Shown here: positions 51,729 through 59,944 of the stretch, one piece after another
Numbering within the stretch: position 1 is the first letter of the stretch
Layout of the letters: every line of letters begins with the position of its first letter
Source of the DNA: Chloroflexota bacterium
Lineage (GTDB): Bacteria > Chloroflexota > Anaerolineae > JAAEKA01
Direction of reading: 5' to 3'
Assembly: GCA_034717495.1 (NCBI GenBank)
Contig: JAYELL010000057.1
Coordinates: forward strand, 1 to 64,000
DNA: 64,000 bases
Notes under the pieces: model-generated
What the model was told of the DNA's origin: nothing
Databases searched by the model: none
Seen by the model: the letters and a program-made list of their open reading frames with translations, nothing else
Translations under genes and position numbers: made by a program

Positions 51729-53609
51729 ATGAGCGGGCAGATGATCAAAAAAACGACCATGGGTTTCCTGCTGGCTTCCCTGCTACTGCTGGCCGGCCCC
51801 CTGCCCCAGCGCTCGTCGGCCCGCGTCACCATCCCGGCGACGGGCGGGAGCGCTTCCCGCGGTGACCAGGATCGCTGGCAGGACAAGGTGGTACCCGACT
51901 TGTTGGCGGACACGGCCGGCGGGGAGCGGGCCAGCTTTCTGGTGATCATGGCAGCCCAGGCCGAACTGGGTCACGCCGACCGTTACCTCGACAAGGATGA
52001 CAGGAGCCGCTTCGTCTACGAAAGGCTGACCCGTACGGCGCTGGCCAGCCAGAAGCCGCTGCAGGCCTGGCTGGACCGCCGGGACATCCCCTATCGATCC
52101 CACTACCTGATCAACATGCTGGCCGTCGAGGGGGACCAGGGGGTGCTGGAGGCGTTGGCGCGCCGGGCCGACATCGCCCAGATCCGGGCCAACCGGGCCG
52201 CGCCCGGCATTCCGCCGGCCGAAAGGATCGCCCCCGATCTCCAGGCACCGGGCCTTTTCAGTTTCGACGGGATGGCGACTCCCCGGACGCCCGATAGCCC
52301 ATCCAACACCGAATGGGGAGTCGATTTCGTCAACGCGCCCGCTGTGTGGAGCACCTACGGCATCCGGGGCGAAGGAATCGTCGTTGCCAACAACGACACC
52401 GGGGTAGACTGGGACCATCCTGCCCTGATCGGTGCCTATCGCGGCTGGGACGGCACGTCGGCGGACCACAACTACAACTGGTTCGATCCCTTTGGCGGCG
52501 ATGTTGATTGCCCCGATCCGACGGTGCCCTGCGATGACCATGGCCATGGCACCCATACCAACGGCAGTGCGGTGGGTGACGACGGCGGCGACAACCAGAT
52601 CGGGGTCGCGCCCGGGGCCCAATGGATCGGCTGTCGCAACATGGACAGCGGGGTCGGTACCCCCGAGTCCTATACCAGTTGTTTCGAGTTCCTGCTGGCC
52701 CCCTTTCCGCCCGGAGGAGATCCCCTGACCCAGGGCAATCCAGACCTGGGCGCCCATATTGTCAATAATTCCTGGGGTTGTCCCCCCAGCGAGGGGTGTG
52801 ATCACTTCACCCTGCGCCAGGTGGTGCAAAACGTGCGGACCGCAGGCGTGTTGGTCGTTGCTTCGGCCGGCAATAACGGGTCCGCCTGCACCAGTGTGCT
52901 CTATCCGATCGGTACCTACGATGCCAGCTTCACTGTGGGCAACGTCAACTCGTCCGGGACCATTGCCGGCAACAGCAGCCGTGGGCCGGTGGAGTTCAAC
53001 GGTACGGATATCGCCAAGCCGGATATCTCCGCGCCGGGCACCAATGTCCGGTCTTCAAGGCCAGGCGGCTACGGCTTTGCTTCAGGCACCTCGATGGCCG
53101 CGCCTCATGTGGCTGGCACTGCCGCGCTGCTCTGGTCAGCTGAACCGGAATTGATCGGCCAGATCGGCGCGACCGAGTATATCCTGACCCAGACGGCCGA
53201 TCATGTGGCATCCACCGCCTGTGGTTCCGATGGTGTGCCCAACAACACCTACGGCTGGGGCTATGTGGATGCGCTGGCCGCGGTGCAGGCAGTCCTGGAG
53301 CCGGCCCAGGTGACGGGGCAGGTCACCGAGAGCCAGTTCCGCTGCGACCCCAGCGCCACCGCCCTGGTGCCGGGCGCCCAGCTTACCTTTGAACACGCCT
53401 GGCTGGAGGATGTGACCATCGTTGTCGCCGTCGATGGGACCTTCGCCACCACCCTGGCGCCCGGCCGTTACACGGTGAGCATGGTCGATCCCGCGGGCAA
53501 CGAGTCGCCCGATTATACCGTCTGGCTGCTGGGCAACCGCGACAACCCCCTCGTTTTCTCTCCCATGGCCTGCCAGTTTTTACCAGAGCTGAATGGCGCG
53601 GAATCCTGA
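51729..53609 (+). CDS. Secreted subtilisin-family (S8) serine protease
   Basis: 626 residues from ATG 51729 (GGGAG eight bases upstream). A Sec signal peptide (IKKTTMGFLLASLLLLAG, cleaved near SSA) is followed by an I9-type propeptide (ASFLVIMAAQAELGHADRY). The catalytic domain has D223 in VVANNDTGVDWDHP, H273 in DDHGHGTHTNG and S454 in ASGTSMAAPHVAGT, with VVASAGNNGS for the oxyanion asparagine. A short beta domain follows (VTGQVTESQFRC, TVSMVDPAGNESPDYTVW) and the protein ends FLPELNGAES, similar to the FLP tails of the propeller proteins. It is presumably an extracellular, broad protein-degrading enzyme. Single gene, no obvious partner. Confidence 0.94.
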   Translation: MSGQMIKKTTMGFLLASLLLLAGPLPQRSSARVTIPATGGSASRGDQDRWQDKVVPDLLADTAGGERASFLVIMAAQAELGHADRYLDKDDRSRFVYERLTRTALASQKPLQAWLDRRDIPYRSHYLINMLAVEGDQGVLEALARRADIAQIRANRAAPGIPPAERIAPDLQAPGLFSFDGMATPRTPDSPSNTEWGVDFVNAPAVWSTYGIRGEGIVVANNDTGVDWDHPALIGAYRGWDGTSADHNYNWFDPFGGDVDCPDPTVPCDDHGHGTHTNGSAVGDDGGDNQIGVAPGAQWIGCRNMDSGVGTPESYTSCFEFLLAPFPPGGDPLTQGNPDLGAHIVNNSWGCPPSEGCDHFTLRQVVQNVRTAGVLVVASAGNNGSACTSVLYPIGTYDASFTVGNVNSSGTIAGNSSRGPVEFNGTDIAKPDISAPGTNVRSSRPGGYGFASGTSMAAPHVAGTAALLWSAEPELIGQIGATEYILTQTADHVASTACGSDGVPNNTYGWGYVDALAAVQAVLEPAQVTGQVTESQFRCDPSATALVPGAQLTFEHAWLEDVTIVVAVDGTFATTLAPGRYTVSMVDPAGNESPDYTVWLLGNRDNPLVFSPMACQFLPELNGAES

Positions 53610-53760
53610 GCCTCGATCAATCCAACTCCCAAGACTGGACCTATCAAGTAGACCGCTCACTGCAAGGCACAACTATGTAAGCGGTTCGGGTCGGCCCTTG
53701 CGCAGATGGCCCAGGTATTGCCAGGTCTAGATCGAATTGAATTGCACGTTGTAGAGTGCT

Positions 53761-53804
53761 GACCGAGCAACAGGAGTCGAGGCTTTAGCCGGTCTTGCTC
53801 GGTC
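53761..53804. repeat. Hairpin carrying the dispersed GGAGTCGAGGCTTTAGCCGG repeat core
   Basis: GACCGAGCAA (53761-53770) and TTGCTCGGTC (53795-53804) form a perfect 10-bp stem. Its 24-base loop contains CAGGAGTCGAGGCTTTAGCCGG, the same core found in each 91-bp repeat at 19.6-19.9 kb. It lies between the subtilase and aroD stops. The remaining 53610-53760 region has no recognisable content. Confidence 0.85.
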
Positions 53805-53843
53805 GGTTTCTGTCACCGGCTGTGGCAGCTTCGGGTTGTCTTC

Positions 53844-54824
53844 TTACCTGTCGGCCAGCACCGACAGCGCTTCTCTCAGATCCCCGGCAGGCTCGAACGG
53901 TTCCTGTGCCAGGCGAGCCATCTGCAGGCCGCCCTCTTCCATGGTGGACTCCAGCAGGCAGCCGGCCAGGGGCAACACCCCGCGAATGGCTGACCATGCG
54001 TCTTTCGGGGTTTCGTTGGGTCCAAGCTGCATGGGGATCAATACCGCATCCATGCCACGGCGGTCCAGCCAGTCGTTTCCGGTAATCAGCCGGGGGGACC
54101 CGTTGGCAGCCTGGCCCATCAGGCCGATCAACGCAGTATGGCAGGTGATTTGCTCCACGCGGTAGATGTCGAGCATGTCGCCGGCAGTGATCTGGCCCGG
54201 GGCGGTGGCCGAGAGGGAGGTGTGGCCGTCCGGCATGGCAATGGGGTCAGGGGCGGCGAAGCTCAACAGGGCGTTGCTGTAGCGGAAGGCAACAATTCGA
54301 CTGAGCAACCCATACTGGCCCATGGCGATGGCAATGGTGGGTGCCGCGGCGCTGGCCAGCAGTTCGAGCACCGGGGCTACGTCGGCCAGTTTCCTGGCAT
54401 TGCCCACCACCTTCACCACGTCGGCGCCGGCCGCACGCATCTGGGCGGCGGTGGCCGCCAGCCCGGCAGGCATGGCGTCGAAATCGTGGCGGGAGAGGAT
54501 CAACCGGGTTCGGCTGCGATCCAGGGAGGCGACTGTCTGCAGGGAATCCCATTCGAGATCGATGTAAGCCGGGCCCAGGCACGCGGCCTCCTGCAACACG
54601 GCCAGCCGCTCCCCCTCTGTGCCCCGCCAATTGCCCCCTTCCCGCGGGGGCCGGCAGGTCACAATAACCGGTAAAGGGGAATCCCTCAGCAGCCCGGCCA
54701 GGTCGAAGCGCTGCATCAGGTCCAGGCGCAGCTCAGCCAGGTCGGCGGTCCCGGCTGCCTGGGCCATGGCCAGGCGCGCGCTGGCGGTATCGGGAGCGGC
54801 GATAGCAACTGCAAGAAAAGTCAT
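53844..54824 (-). CDS. aroD: Type I 3-dehydroquinate dehydratase with a truncated shikimate dehydrogenase-like tail
   Basis: 326 residues from ATG 54824 (AGGAG six bases upstream). Residues 1 to about 225 are AroD: LAELRLDLM, VIVTCRPPREGG, ILSRHDF (catalytic histidine), DVVKVVGNA (Schiff-base lysine), AMGQYGLLSRI and SATAPGQITAGDML. The enzyme forms 3-dehydroshikimate in aromatic amino acid synthesis. The last 90 residues (TALIGLMGQAANGSPRL, MDAVLIPMQLGPNETPKDAW) look like the substrate-binding half of shikimate dehydrogenase, but the catalytic lysine (NVTxPxK) and the whole NADP domain are missing. It therefore looks like a decayed AroD-AroE fusion. No other shikimate gene is near. Confidence 0.87.
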   Translation of the reverse strand: MTFLAVAIAAPDTASARLAMAQAAGTADLAELRLDLMQRFDLAGLLRDSPLPVIVTCRPPREGGNWRGTEGERLAVLQEAACLGPAYIDLEWDSLQTVASLDRSRTRLILSRHDFDAMPAGLAATAAQMRAAGADVVKVVGNARKLADVAPVLELLASAAAPTIAIAMGQYGLLSRIVAFRYSNALLSFAAPDPIAMPDGHTSLSATAPGQITAGDMLDIYRVEQITCHTALIGLMGQAANGSPRLITGNDWLDRRGMDAVLIPMQLGPNETPKDAWSAIRGVLPLAGCLLESTMEEGGLQMARLAQEPFEPAGDLREALSVLADR

Positions 54825-54967
54825 AGGGAACTCCTGCCAACCATTGTAGTCGATTGCCAGCGGCCGGCAAGTTGCGAATCAGGGGACAGAGGGCCAGGAG
54901 CGGGTCAGGAAATGGCTGGAAGCCATGATTGAAAAGAGGACTGCCGCCGGCCAGAAGAGGGCGGACG

Positions 54968-54997
54968 ACAGACCGCTGACTGCCGCCGGCGGTCTGT
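54968..54997. other. Hairpin in the aroD-gcs intergenic region
   Basis: ACAGACCGC and GCGGTCTGT form a perfect 9-bp stem with a 12-base GC-rich loop. It lies upstream of both divergent genes, without a T-tract. A further CCGGAG...CTCCGG hairpin lies in the predicted leader of the next gene (about 55074-55098). Confidence 0.4.
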
Positions 54998-55019
54998 TGG
55001 CAGCGGCCACAGCCATAAT

Positions 55020-55048
55020 TTGAGGATTCCGCCGATATTGGCTATCAT
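55020..55048 (+). promoter_or_regulatory. Promoter of the glutamate-cysteine ligase-like gene
   Basis: TTGAGG (55020-55025), a 17-base spacer and TATCAT (55043-55048, five of six). The leader to ATG 55171 would be about 115 bases. Confidence 0.45.
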
Positions 55049-55170
55049 AGCATGACAGGCTGCCCTTGTGACCGGAGAGCAGCTGGGCATGCTCCGGCGG
55101 ACTGCAGCATGACGCGGTCCAGTTCCCTTTTGATCGGCCTGTCTAACAGCAAGAAGGGGTGACAGAATCT

Positions 55171-56301
55171 ATGCGTTTTTCCTACGGCATCGAGCATGAG
55201 GTAGCGTTTCTGAACGGCGAGGGCAGGTTTGCCGACTTCAGCAATACTCAGTTCTCCGAGTTTGACCGGATCATCCAGGCCTTGCCGACCTTCCCTGGCG
55301 ATTATCCCCAGCTGCGGGTGGGTGATGCCGGGATCAAGGTCAAACGCTGGTACATCGAGGGCTTCGAGCGCTTTGCCGACAGCGAGGATGTAGTAGACTG
55401 CGCGCCCAAGGGCATCGAGATTCGCACCACCATCCATCCAACGATTGCTGGGGCCATCGCTGAACTTTCCGAGAGCTTTGAGCTTTTGTGCCAGGTGGCC
55501 GCTGCTTCCGGGTTCAAGCCCGTGTGGACCAGCTTCAATCCGTTTCAGACCACCTTCGAACCAGATCCGCCCTTGAATCCCTATGAACTGCGACGCCGTG
55601 AAACTTCGCCGGAAATGCAGACGGCCGAGATTCCCATGCTGACCTACGGACCCGATCTGAGCATCTCTGCAGACGGCCTGGTCCTGGACCGGCAGATCGA
55701 CATCGGACGCAAGTTGACCTACTATAGCCCGGCATTGCTTCCCTTCAGCTTTAGTTCCCCCTTTTTCGATGGAAAGCTCTGGGACGGCTATTCGGTGAGG
55801 ACCTACGTGCGCACCGGGCCACGCCCGGCCTGCATGGTGTTCATCGACGATCCGGCCAGGATGATCGAGAGTTACCCTTCCCTTACCCAGATGGCGCGCG
55901 TGCCGGCCGAGACGGGGCGCATTGAATTCAAGGCCTTCGATAGCTGCGCCGACTTTTCCCTTTATGCTGGCCTCCTTGTGTTGCTCAAGGGCCTTGTCCT
56001 GGACGAGACGCTGCCTGGGCGGGCGACCGTGCCCGACGCCGCCTTGCACCAGCAGGCTGCGCGGGCAGGCTTCGACGATCCGCAGGTACTGGAGTCGGCC
56101 CACCGGGTGATGGAGGCGGCAGCGGCGGCGCTCTTGGACGATGACGACCGGCGTTTTCTGGCCCCGTTACACGGGTTGCTCGAGAGCAGGCGAACGCCCG
56201 CGCACCAACTGATCGACGCTTTCAAGGTTTCAGGATCAATCGAAAAGGCATTGAGACAACCTTACGAGACCAGGGAGTCGAGTCATGATCTATACCGCTG
56301 A
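55171..56301 (+). CDS. Glutamate-cysteine ligase family protein (GCS2-like carboxylate-amine ligase)
   Basis: 376 residues from ATG 55171; an in-frame GTG at 55159 is an alternative. The start MRFSYGIEHEVAFL carries the metal-binding GIEHE motif of the GCS2/YbdK fold. EIRTTIHPTIAGAIAEL, TSFNPFQTTFEP, VRTYVRTGPRPACM and GRIEFKAFDSC match the substrate and ATP regions. Family members join glutamate or another carboxylate to an amine using ATP (gamma-glutamylcysteine, ergothioneine and other pathways). No glutathione synthetase or ergothioneine gene is adjacent, so the product is unknown. Confidence 0.82.
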   Translation: MRFSYGIEHEVAFLNGEGRFADFSNTQFSEFDRIIQALPTFPGDYPQLRVGDAGIKVKRWYIEGFERFADSEDVVDCAPKGIEIRTTIHPTIAGAIAELSESFELLCQVAAASGFKPVWTSFNPFQTTFEPDPPLNPYELRRRETSPEMQTAEIPMLTYGPDLSISADGLVLDRQIDIGRKLTYYSPALLPFSFSSPFFDGKLWDGYSVRTYVRTGPRPACMVFIDDPARMIESYPSLTQMARVPAETGRIEFKAFDSCADFSLYAGLLVLLKGLVLDETLPGRATVPDAALHQQAARAGFDDPQVLESAHRVMEAAAAALLDDDDRRFLAPLHGLLESRRTPAHQLIDAFKVSGSIEKALRQPYETRESSHDLYR

Positions 56302-56432
56302 CCGCATTTTCGTCTTCGCGGTCCAGCGTTTCACGTCGTCAGGGATATCGGTTGTCATCATGGCGCTTCCATTGGAGTTCACCCGGTGGTACAATGGCAC
56401 CTGAGGCTAGCGGGCGATCGATCCTGGAATCA

Positions 56433-56462
56433 AAAGCGCCCGGTTTACCTGCCGGGCGCTTT
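56433..56462. terminator. Bidirectional terminator between the GCS-like and DUF302 genes
   Basis: AAAGCGCCCGG and CCGGGCGCTTT form a perfect 11-bp stem with an 8-base loop. T-rich sequence follows on the plus strand (TTTCTA) and TTTTGATT on the minus strand, so both converging genes can end here. Confidence 0.85.
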
Positions 56463-56486
56463 CTAATGGCCAACGATCGCTGGTGA

Positions 56487-56912
56487 TCAGGCGGCCACAG
56501 CATACTGCTTCTTCACAGCGTCGATGGCGGCCTTTAGTTTGCTGCCGGCAGCTTCGGCCACCTGCTCCAGTTCCGGGTTGCCAACGATACTCATTGCCAC
56601 CACGGGGTTGAGTGCCGAAACGGTGCAGGTGCCATCCTTGTTCTCGTAAACAACCACGTTGCAGGGCAAGAGCAGCCCGACCGACTGATCTGCTTCCAGT
56701 GCCCGGTGAGCTAACGGTGGGTTGCAGGCACCCAGGATCACATAACGGTGGTAGTCCAGGTCAAGTTTTTGCTTCAATATGGCCTTGACGTCGATTTCGG
56801 TCAACACGCCAAAGCCCTGTTCTTTCAGGGCGGCAACGGTTTTTTCGACAGCTTGATCGTAATCCAGATTCAATACAGTTGTGATGCCAAGGGACTCTTC
56901 TGTTGACGTCAT
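56487..56912 (-). CDS. DUF302 domain protein
   Basis: 141 residues from ATG 56912 (AAGGAG six bases upstream). It has DUF302 features: YDQAVEKTVAALKEQGFGVLTEIDVKAILK, YRVILGACNPPLAHRAL-like YVILGACNPPLAHRALEAD, GLLLPCNVVVYEN and VSALNPVVAMSIVGNPELEQVA. This small alpha/beta family has no established biochemical role but often lies near heavy-metal, sulfur or oxidative-stress genes. The divergent ECF sigma operon starts 148 bases away and may control it. The frame extends upstream to 57089 without homology. Confidence 0.92.
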   Translation of the reverse strand: MTSTEESLGITTVLNLDYDQAVEKTVAALKEQGFGVLTEIDVKAILKQKLDLDYHRYVILGACNPPLAHRALEADQSVGLLLPCNVVVYENKDGTCTVSALNPVVAMSIVGNPELEQVAEAAGSKLKAAIDAVKKQYAVAA

Positions 56913-57060
56913 GGCGAGCTCCTTTTGAGGAAATTTGGATTCAGGGTTTTGCCTTCTGTAACTATTGCAAACTATTCGATGCAGGAAACCGCCATTTGGT
57001 TTCGTCTGCCTATCGCTGATCTCGACAACTGTAACCTCCAGGTGGGAAGTACCATCCAAT

Positions 57061-57684
57061 ATGACAGGAATAACGGTCGATCTAAACATCTATGAAGATG
57101 AAGAAGCGTTGGTTCAGGCGCTACATGCAGGCGATAAGCACGCTTGTGCCTGTATGATCAAGCACCATGCTCCCCAGATGTACGCGGTCGCAATGCGTAT
57201 CATGGGGGATCCTCATGAAGCGGAAGAGGTGCTGCAGGAAGCATTTATCAGTGCCTGTCGCAAGGCCGACACATTTCAAGGCCGCAGTAAACTGAGTACC
57301 TGGCTGTATCGCATCACGACCAACGCCGCATTGATGCGATTGAGAAAGAGGCGGGATAATACAGTCTCCCTGGACGAACCGCACTTGACCGATGAAGGAG
57401 TTGAGTTTCCCAAACAGTTGGGCGACTGGTCTGTCGATCCCAGCCAGCAGGCTTTGAGCGCCGAATTGCGAGAGGTCATGGAGGAGGCGGTGCAGCAGTT
57501 ACCAACCTCGTTGCGGACTACCTTCATCTTGCGTGATATTCAGGGTCTGACCACCCAGGAAACAGCCGATGCGCTTGAAATTTCCCCCGGTGCCGTCAAG
57601 GTTCGCTTGCATCGGGGCAGGCTCAAGTTAAGGGAACTGTTGGCCGGCTACCTGGCTGGTCAATCGGAAGAGGTGGCAACATGA
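57061..57684 (+). CDS. ECF-type RNA polymerase sigma factor
   Basis: 207 residues from ATG 57061. Region 2 is seen in YAVAMRIMGDPHEAEEVLQEAFISACRKADTFQG, region 2.4-like STWLYRITTNAALMRLRKRR, and region 4 in QQLPTSLRTTFILRDIQGLTTQETADALEISPGAVKVRLHRGR as two parts. It is an alternative sigma factor of the extracytoplasmic-function class. The next gene, overlapping by four bases, is a zinc-binding anti-sigma factor. OsmC downstream and DUF302 upstream suggest a redox or thiol stress regulon. Upstream codons from 56965 have no homology. Confidence 0.95.
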   Translation: MTGITVDLNIYEDEEALVQALHAGDKHACACMIKHHAPQMYAVAMRIMGDPHEAEEVLQEAFISACRKADTFQGRSKLSTWLYRITTNAALMRLRKRRDNTVSLDEPHLTDEGVEFPKQLGDWSVDPSQQALSAELREVMEEAVQQLPTSLRTTFILRDIQGLTTQETADALEISPGAVKVRLHRGRLKLRELLAGYLAGQSEEVAT

Positions 57685-57959
57685 GCGAAGACAATCAAAC
57701 TCTTGAGGATGGTCCTGCCTACGGCACCTGCCGCGAAATGTTGTCGGACCTGAGCGCCTACCTGGATGGCGATCTGGACGATGCGTTGTGCCTTGAGATT
57801 GAGCGCCACATGACCGATTGCGAGGACTGTCGTGTGGTGGTCGACACGCTTCGGAAGACTGTCATGCTCTATCACAGGTTACCTCCGGAGCCTTTACCTG
57901 ATGATGTGGAGGATCGGCTCTTTAAGCAACTGGACTTGAGTGAGTACCTGAATTCCTGA
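57681..57959 (+). CDS. Zinc-finger anti-sigma factor (zf-HC2/ZAS domain)
   Basis: 92 residues. It contains the ZAS motif H-MTD-C-ED-C within LEIERHMTDCEDCRVVVDTLRKT, preceded by CREMLSDLSAYLDGDLD, the standard anti-sigma helix. Zinc-bound ZAS proteins hold their sigma factor until oxidation or another signal releases it. It has no membrane helix, so it is a soluble sensor of the RsrA type. Its ATG overlaps the sigma stop (ATGA). Confidence 0.93.
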   Translation: MSEDNQTLEDGPAYGTCREMLSDLSAYLDGDLDDALCLEIERHMTDCEDCRVVVDTLRKTVMLYHRLPPEPLPDDVEDRLFKQLDLSEYLNS

Positions 57960-58016
57960 TACGAAAGCGAAAACGCCATCCTGCGCCGACAGGTGGCAAC
58001 AAATTAAGGAGACAAC

Positions 58017-58442
58017 ATGACACGGGTTACCGCGACCTGGCAGCAGGAAGATTACCTACTTGAAGCGGAAAACGAAAGTGGCAACAGGATTATGCTCGAC
58101 TCCTCCGCCCACGTCGGGGGAAAAAACCGGGGAGCCCGTCCCCTGCAGCTTCTTTTGATGGGCCTGGCCGGCTGCACCAGCATGGATGTGATCAGTATTC
58201 TCAAAAAAAAGCGTCAGCCGTTAGAGGATTTCCAGGTGATCGTGACCGGGGAACAGGCCGACCAGCATCCCAAAGTGTATACAAAGATTCATATCGAATA
58301 CATCGTTACGGGAGACGTTAGCGAGAAGGCGGTCCAGAGGGCCATTCAGCTTTCGGAAGACATCTACTGCCCGGCGTCTGCCATGTTGCGCCAGGCGGCT
58401 GAGGTAACCAGCAGTTATCAGATCATTGCACCTGAAAAATAA
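58017..58442 (+). CDS. OsmC/Ohr family peroxiredoxin-like protein
   Basis: 141 residues (AAGGAG five bases upstream). Both redox cysteines are present: GLAGCTSMDVISIL and EDIYCPASAML. GARPLQLLLMGLAG is the usual OsmC core. OsmC/Ohr enzymes reduce organic hydroperoxides with lipoyl or thiol donors. It follows the sigma/anti-sigma pair by 57 bases and is probably in the same operon. Confidence 0.93.
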   Translation: MTRVTATWQQEDYLLEAENESGNRIMLDSSAHVGGKNRGARPLQLLLMGLAGCTSMDVISILKKKRQPLEDFQVIVTGEQADQHPKVYTKIHIEYIVTGDVSEKAVQRAIQLSEDIYCPASAMLRQAAEVTSSYQIIAPEK

Positions 58443-58487
58443 CAATGCCCCTCCTGGGTTGGGGAAGGAGATCCAGGACGGGCATTG
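58443..58487. terminator. Hairpin between the convergent osmC and ppk2 genes
   Basis: CAATGCCC-CTCCTGG can pair with CCAGGA-C-GGGCATTG, about 14 bp with one bulge, starting right after the OsmC stop. The tail is not T-rich, so it may act as a barrier more than a classical terminator. Confidence 0.55.
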
Positions 58488-58526
58488 ATGCCTGCATTGA
58501 AAAAGCCAGGTTCTGGCTTGTCCGGG

Positions 58527-59486
58527 TCAGGGGTAGAATTCCGGCACGAAGTTTTGGTCTTCCATGGGCGGTCGCACGTAGCCAACGCCACTCTGGCGCG
58601 GTGGCAGGCTGATAAGATCTGGTGTCAGGTCCTCGTACGGGATGTGCGCCAGTAGATGGCGGATGCAATTCAGGCGAGCATGTTTTTTCACGTCGGCGTT
58701 GACCACGTACCAGGGAGCTTGTTTGATATCGGTATAGGCAAACATCTGGTCCTTGGCCTTGGAGTACTCGATCCAGCGGGATCGGGATTCCAGGTCCATG
58801 GGGCTGAGCTTCCACCGTTTGGTCGGGTCATCGATTCGGGCCTCGAAACGCCGCTCCTGCTCCTCGTCGCTGACCGAAAACCAATATTTGAGCAGCGTGG
58901 TGTCGGAGCGGATGAGCATGCGTTCAAACGAGGGGCAGGAGCGCAGAAACTCCCAATATTCCTCCTCCGTGCAGAAACCCATCACCCGTTCGACGCCGGC
59001 CCGGTTGTACCAGCTTCGATCCAACAGGACCATTTCGCCGGCGGCAGGTAGATGGGCCACATAGCGCTGGAAATACCATTGCGTGCGCTCTCGCTCGGTC
59101 GGTGAAGGTAAGGCAATTACCTTGCAGACACGGGGATTCAGCGTTTCGGTGATGCGTTTGATCGTTCCCCCTTTACCTGCTGCGTCACGCCCTTCGAAGA
59201 TGACTACCACCTTCAGGCCCTTGAACTTGATCCACTCCTGCATCTTGACCAGCTCAATTTGAAGCGCGCGCAGTTCCTCCAGATAGCGCTTGTTGCTGAT
59301 CTTTTTCTGCTTAGGATGTGCAACGGCCGCCGGGTGGGCATATTCCTCCTCCGGAAGCATTGCCGGATCCTCCCGATGTTTGCCGTCGCTCTTGCTGGCG
59401 TTGCGGCCAGTTTTCGATGCCGGAAGCACCCCGGTCCCTCGCGGATCGCTGTTTTTTATTGTCGGCTTCTTTTTCTTCTTGCTCAT
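58527..59486 (-). CDS. ppk2: Polyphosphate kinase 2
   Basis: 319 residues from ATG 59486 (GGAGG five bases upstream). PPK2 motifs are VVVIFEGRDAAGKGGTIKRI (Walker A), VLLDRSWYNRAGVERVMGF (Walker B) and the lid region FEARIDDPTKRWKLSPMDLE. The first 60 residues are a Lys-rich, low-complexity leader. PPK2 uses polyphosphate to phosphorylate nucleotides, mostly GDP or ADP. The one-domain length fits class I or II. No ppk1 or ppx is adjacent. Confidence 0.95.
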   Translation of the reverse strand: MSKKKKKPTIKNSDPRGTGVLPASKTGRNASKSDGKHREDPAMLPEEEYAHPAAVAHPKQKKISNKRYLEELRALQIELVKMQEWIKFKGLKVVVIFEGRDAAGKGGTIKRITETLNPRVCKVIALPSPTERERTQWYFQRYVAHLPAAGEMVLLDRSWYNRAGVERVMGFCTEEEYWEFLRSCPSFERMLIRSDTTLLKYWFSVSDEEQERRFEARIDDPTKRWKLSPMDLESRSRWIEYSKAKDQMFAYTDIKQAPWYVVNADVKKHARLNCIRHLLAHIPYEDLTPDLISLPPRQSGVGYVRPPMEDQNFVPEFYP

Positions 59487-59756
59487 CAAGGCCTCCAGAT
59501 CGCTCAGTCGCCTGCACGTCCGTACGCTGCCCAATTATCGCGCACCCGAGATGGTTCGAAGCTCTTACAAATCATGCCATCTCGATTCGGGTCACCAGCC
59601 AGTCCTCAATTCACACACCGGCAAATATCTGGCGGAGCCATCGCCCGATCTCCACGGGGTCCTTCTCATACTATCCGACTCTCCGTGTCCACTATTATAT
59701 CATACAGTTTTGAGACCGTCAGTTCATCCCGAAATGATGCCGGCGTTTCAGCTCCA

Positions 59757-59944
59757 CTACCTCTCGTTGGGTGCCAGCGTGACGTGAGACCTGGACTCGC
59801 CGGGCACGATTAGTTCGGCCACCTGCAGGCCGTCAGAGAAGCGCACGAACCTGAGCCATCCTCGAGCTGGCGTTCCACGGAGTCGCCCTCTGCCTGGGCG
59901 CGTGAGGAGATGCCGGCCCAGACCGCGTAACGTTCACGGTCCAT
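59757..59944 (-). pseudogene. Small frameshifted gene following the HIRAN-like gene
   Basis: ATG 59944 shares a base with the stop of the upstream gene (TAATG) and starts MDRERYAVWAGISSRAQAEG. In this frame it stops at 59810 after 44 residues. After LEDG (near 59855) the other frame continues with a more protein-like sequence, LRFVRFSDGLQVAELIVPGE, ending at TAG 59757-59759. A single indel would join the two into a protein of about 62-65 residues. Either the gene is broken or the assembly has a small error. No function is recognised. Confidence 0.5.

Noticed and set aside
51783-52829. 348-codon minus-strand frame
   Set aside because: Antisense to the subtilase, whose triad and signal peptide are clear.
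55045-56103. 352-codon minus-strand frame
   Set aside because: Antisense to the glutamate-cysteine-ligase-like gene, with no domain and no ribosome binding site.
56960-57020. ECF-type autoregulatory promoter (GGAAAC ... CGTC)
   Set aside because: The two elements are only 13 bases apart, shorter than the usual 15-17, so I could not support it.
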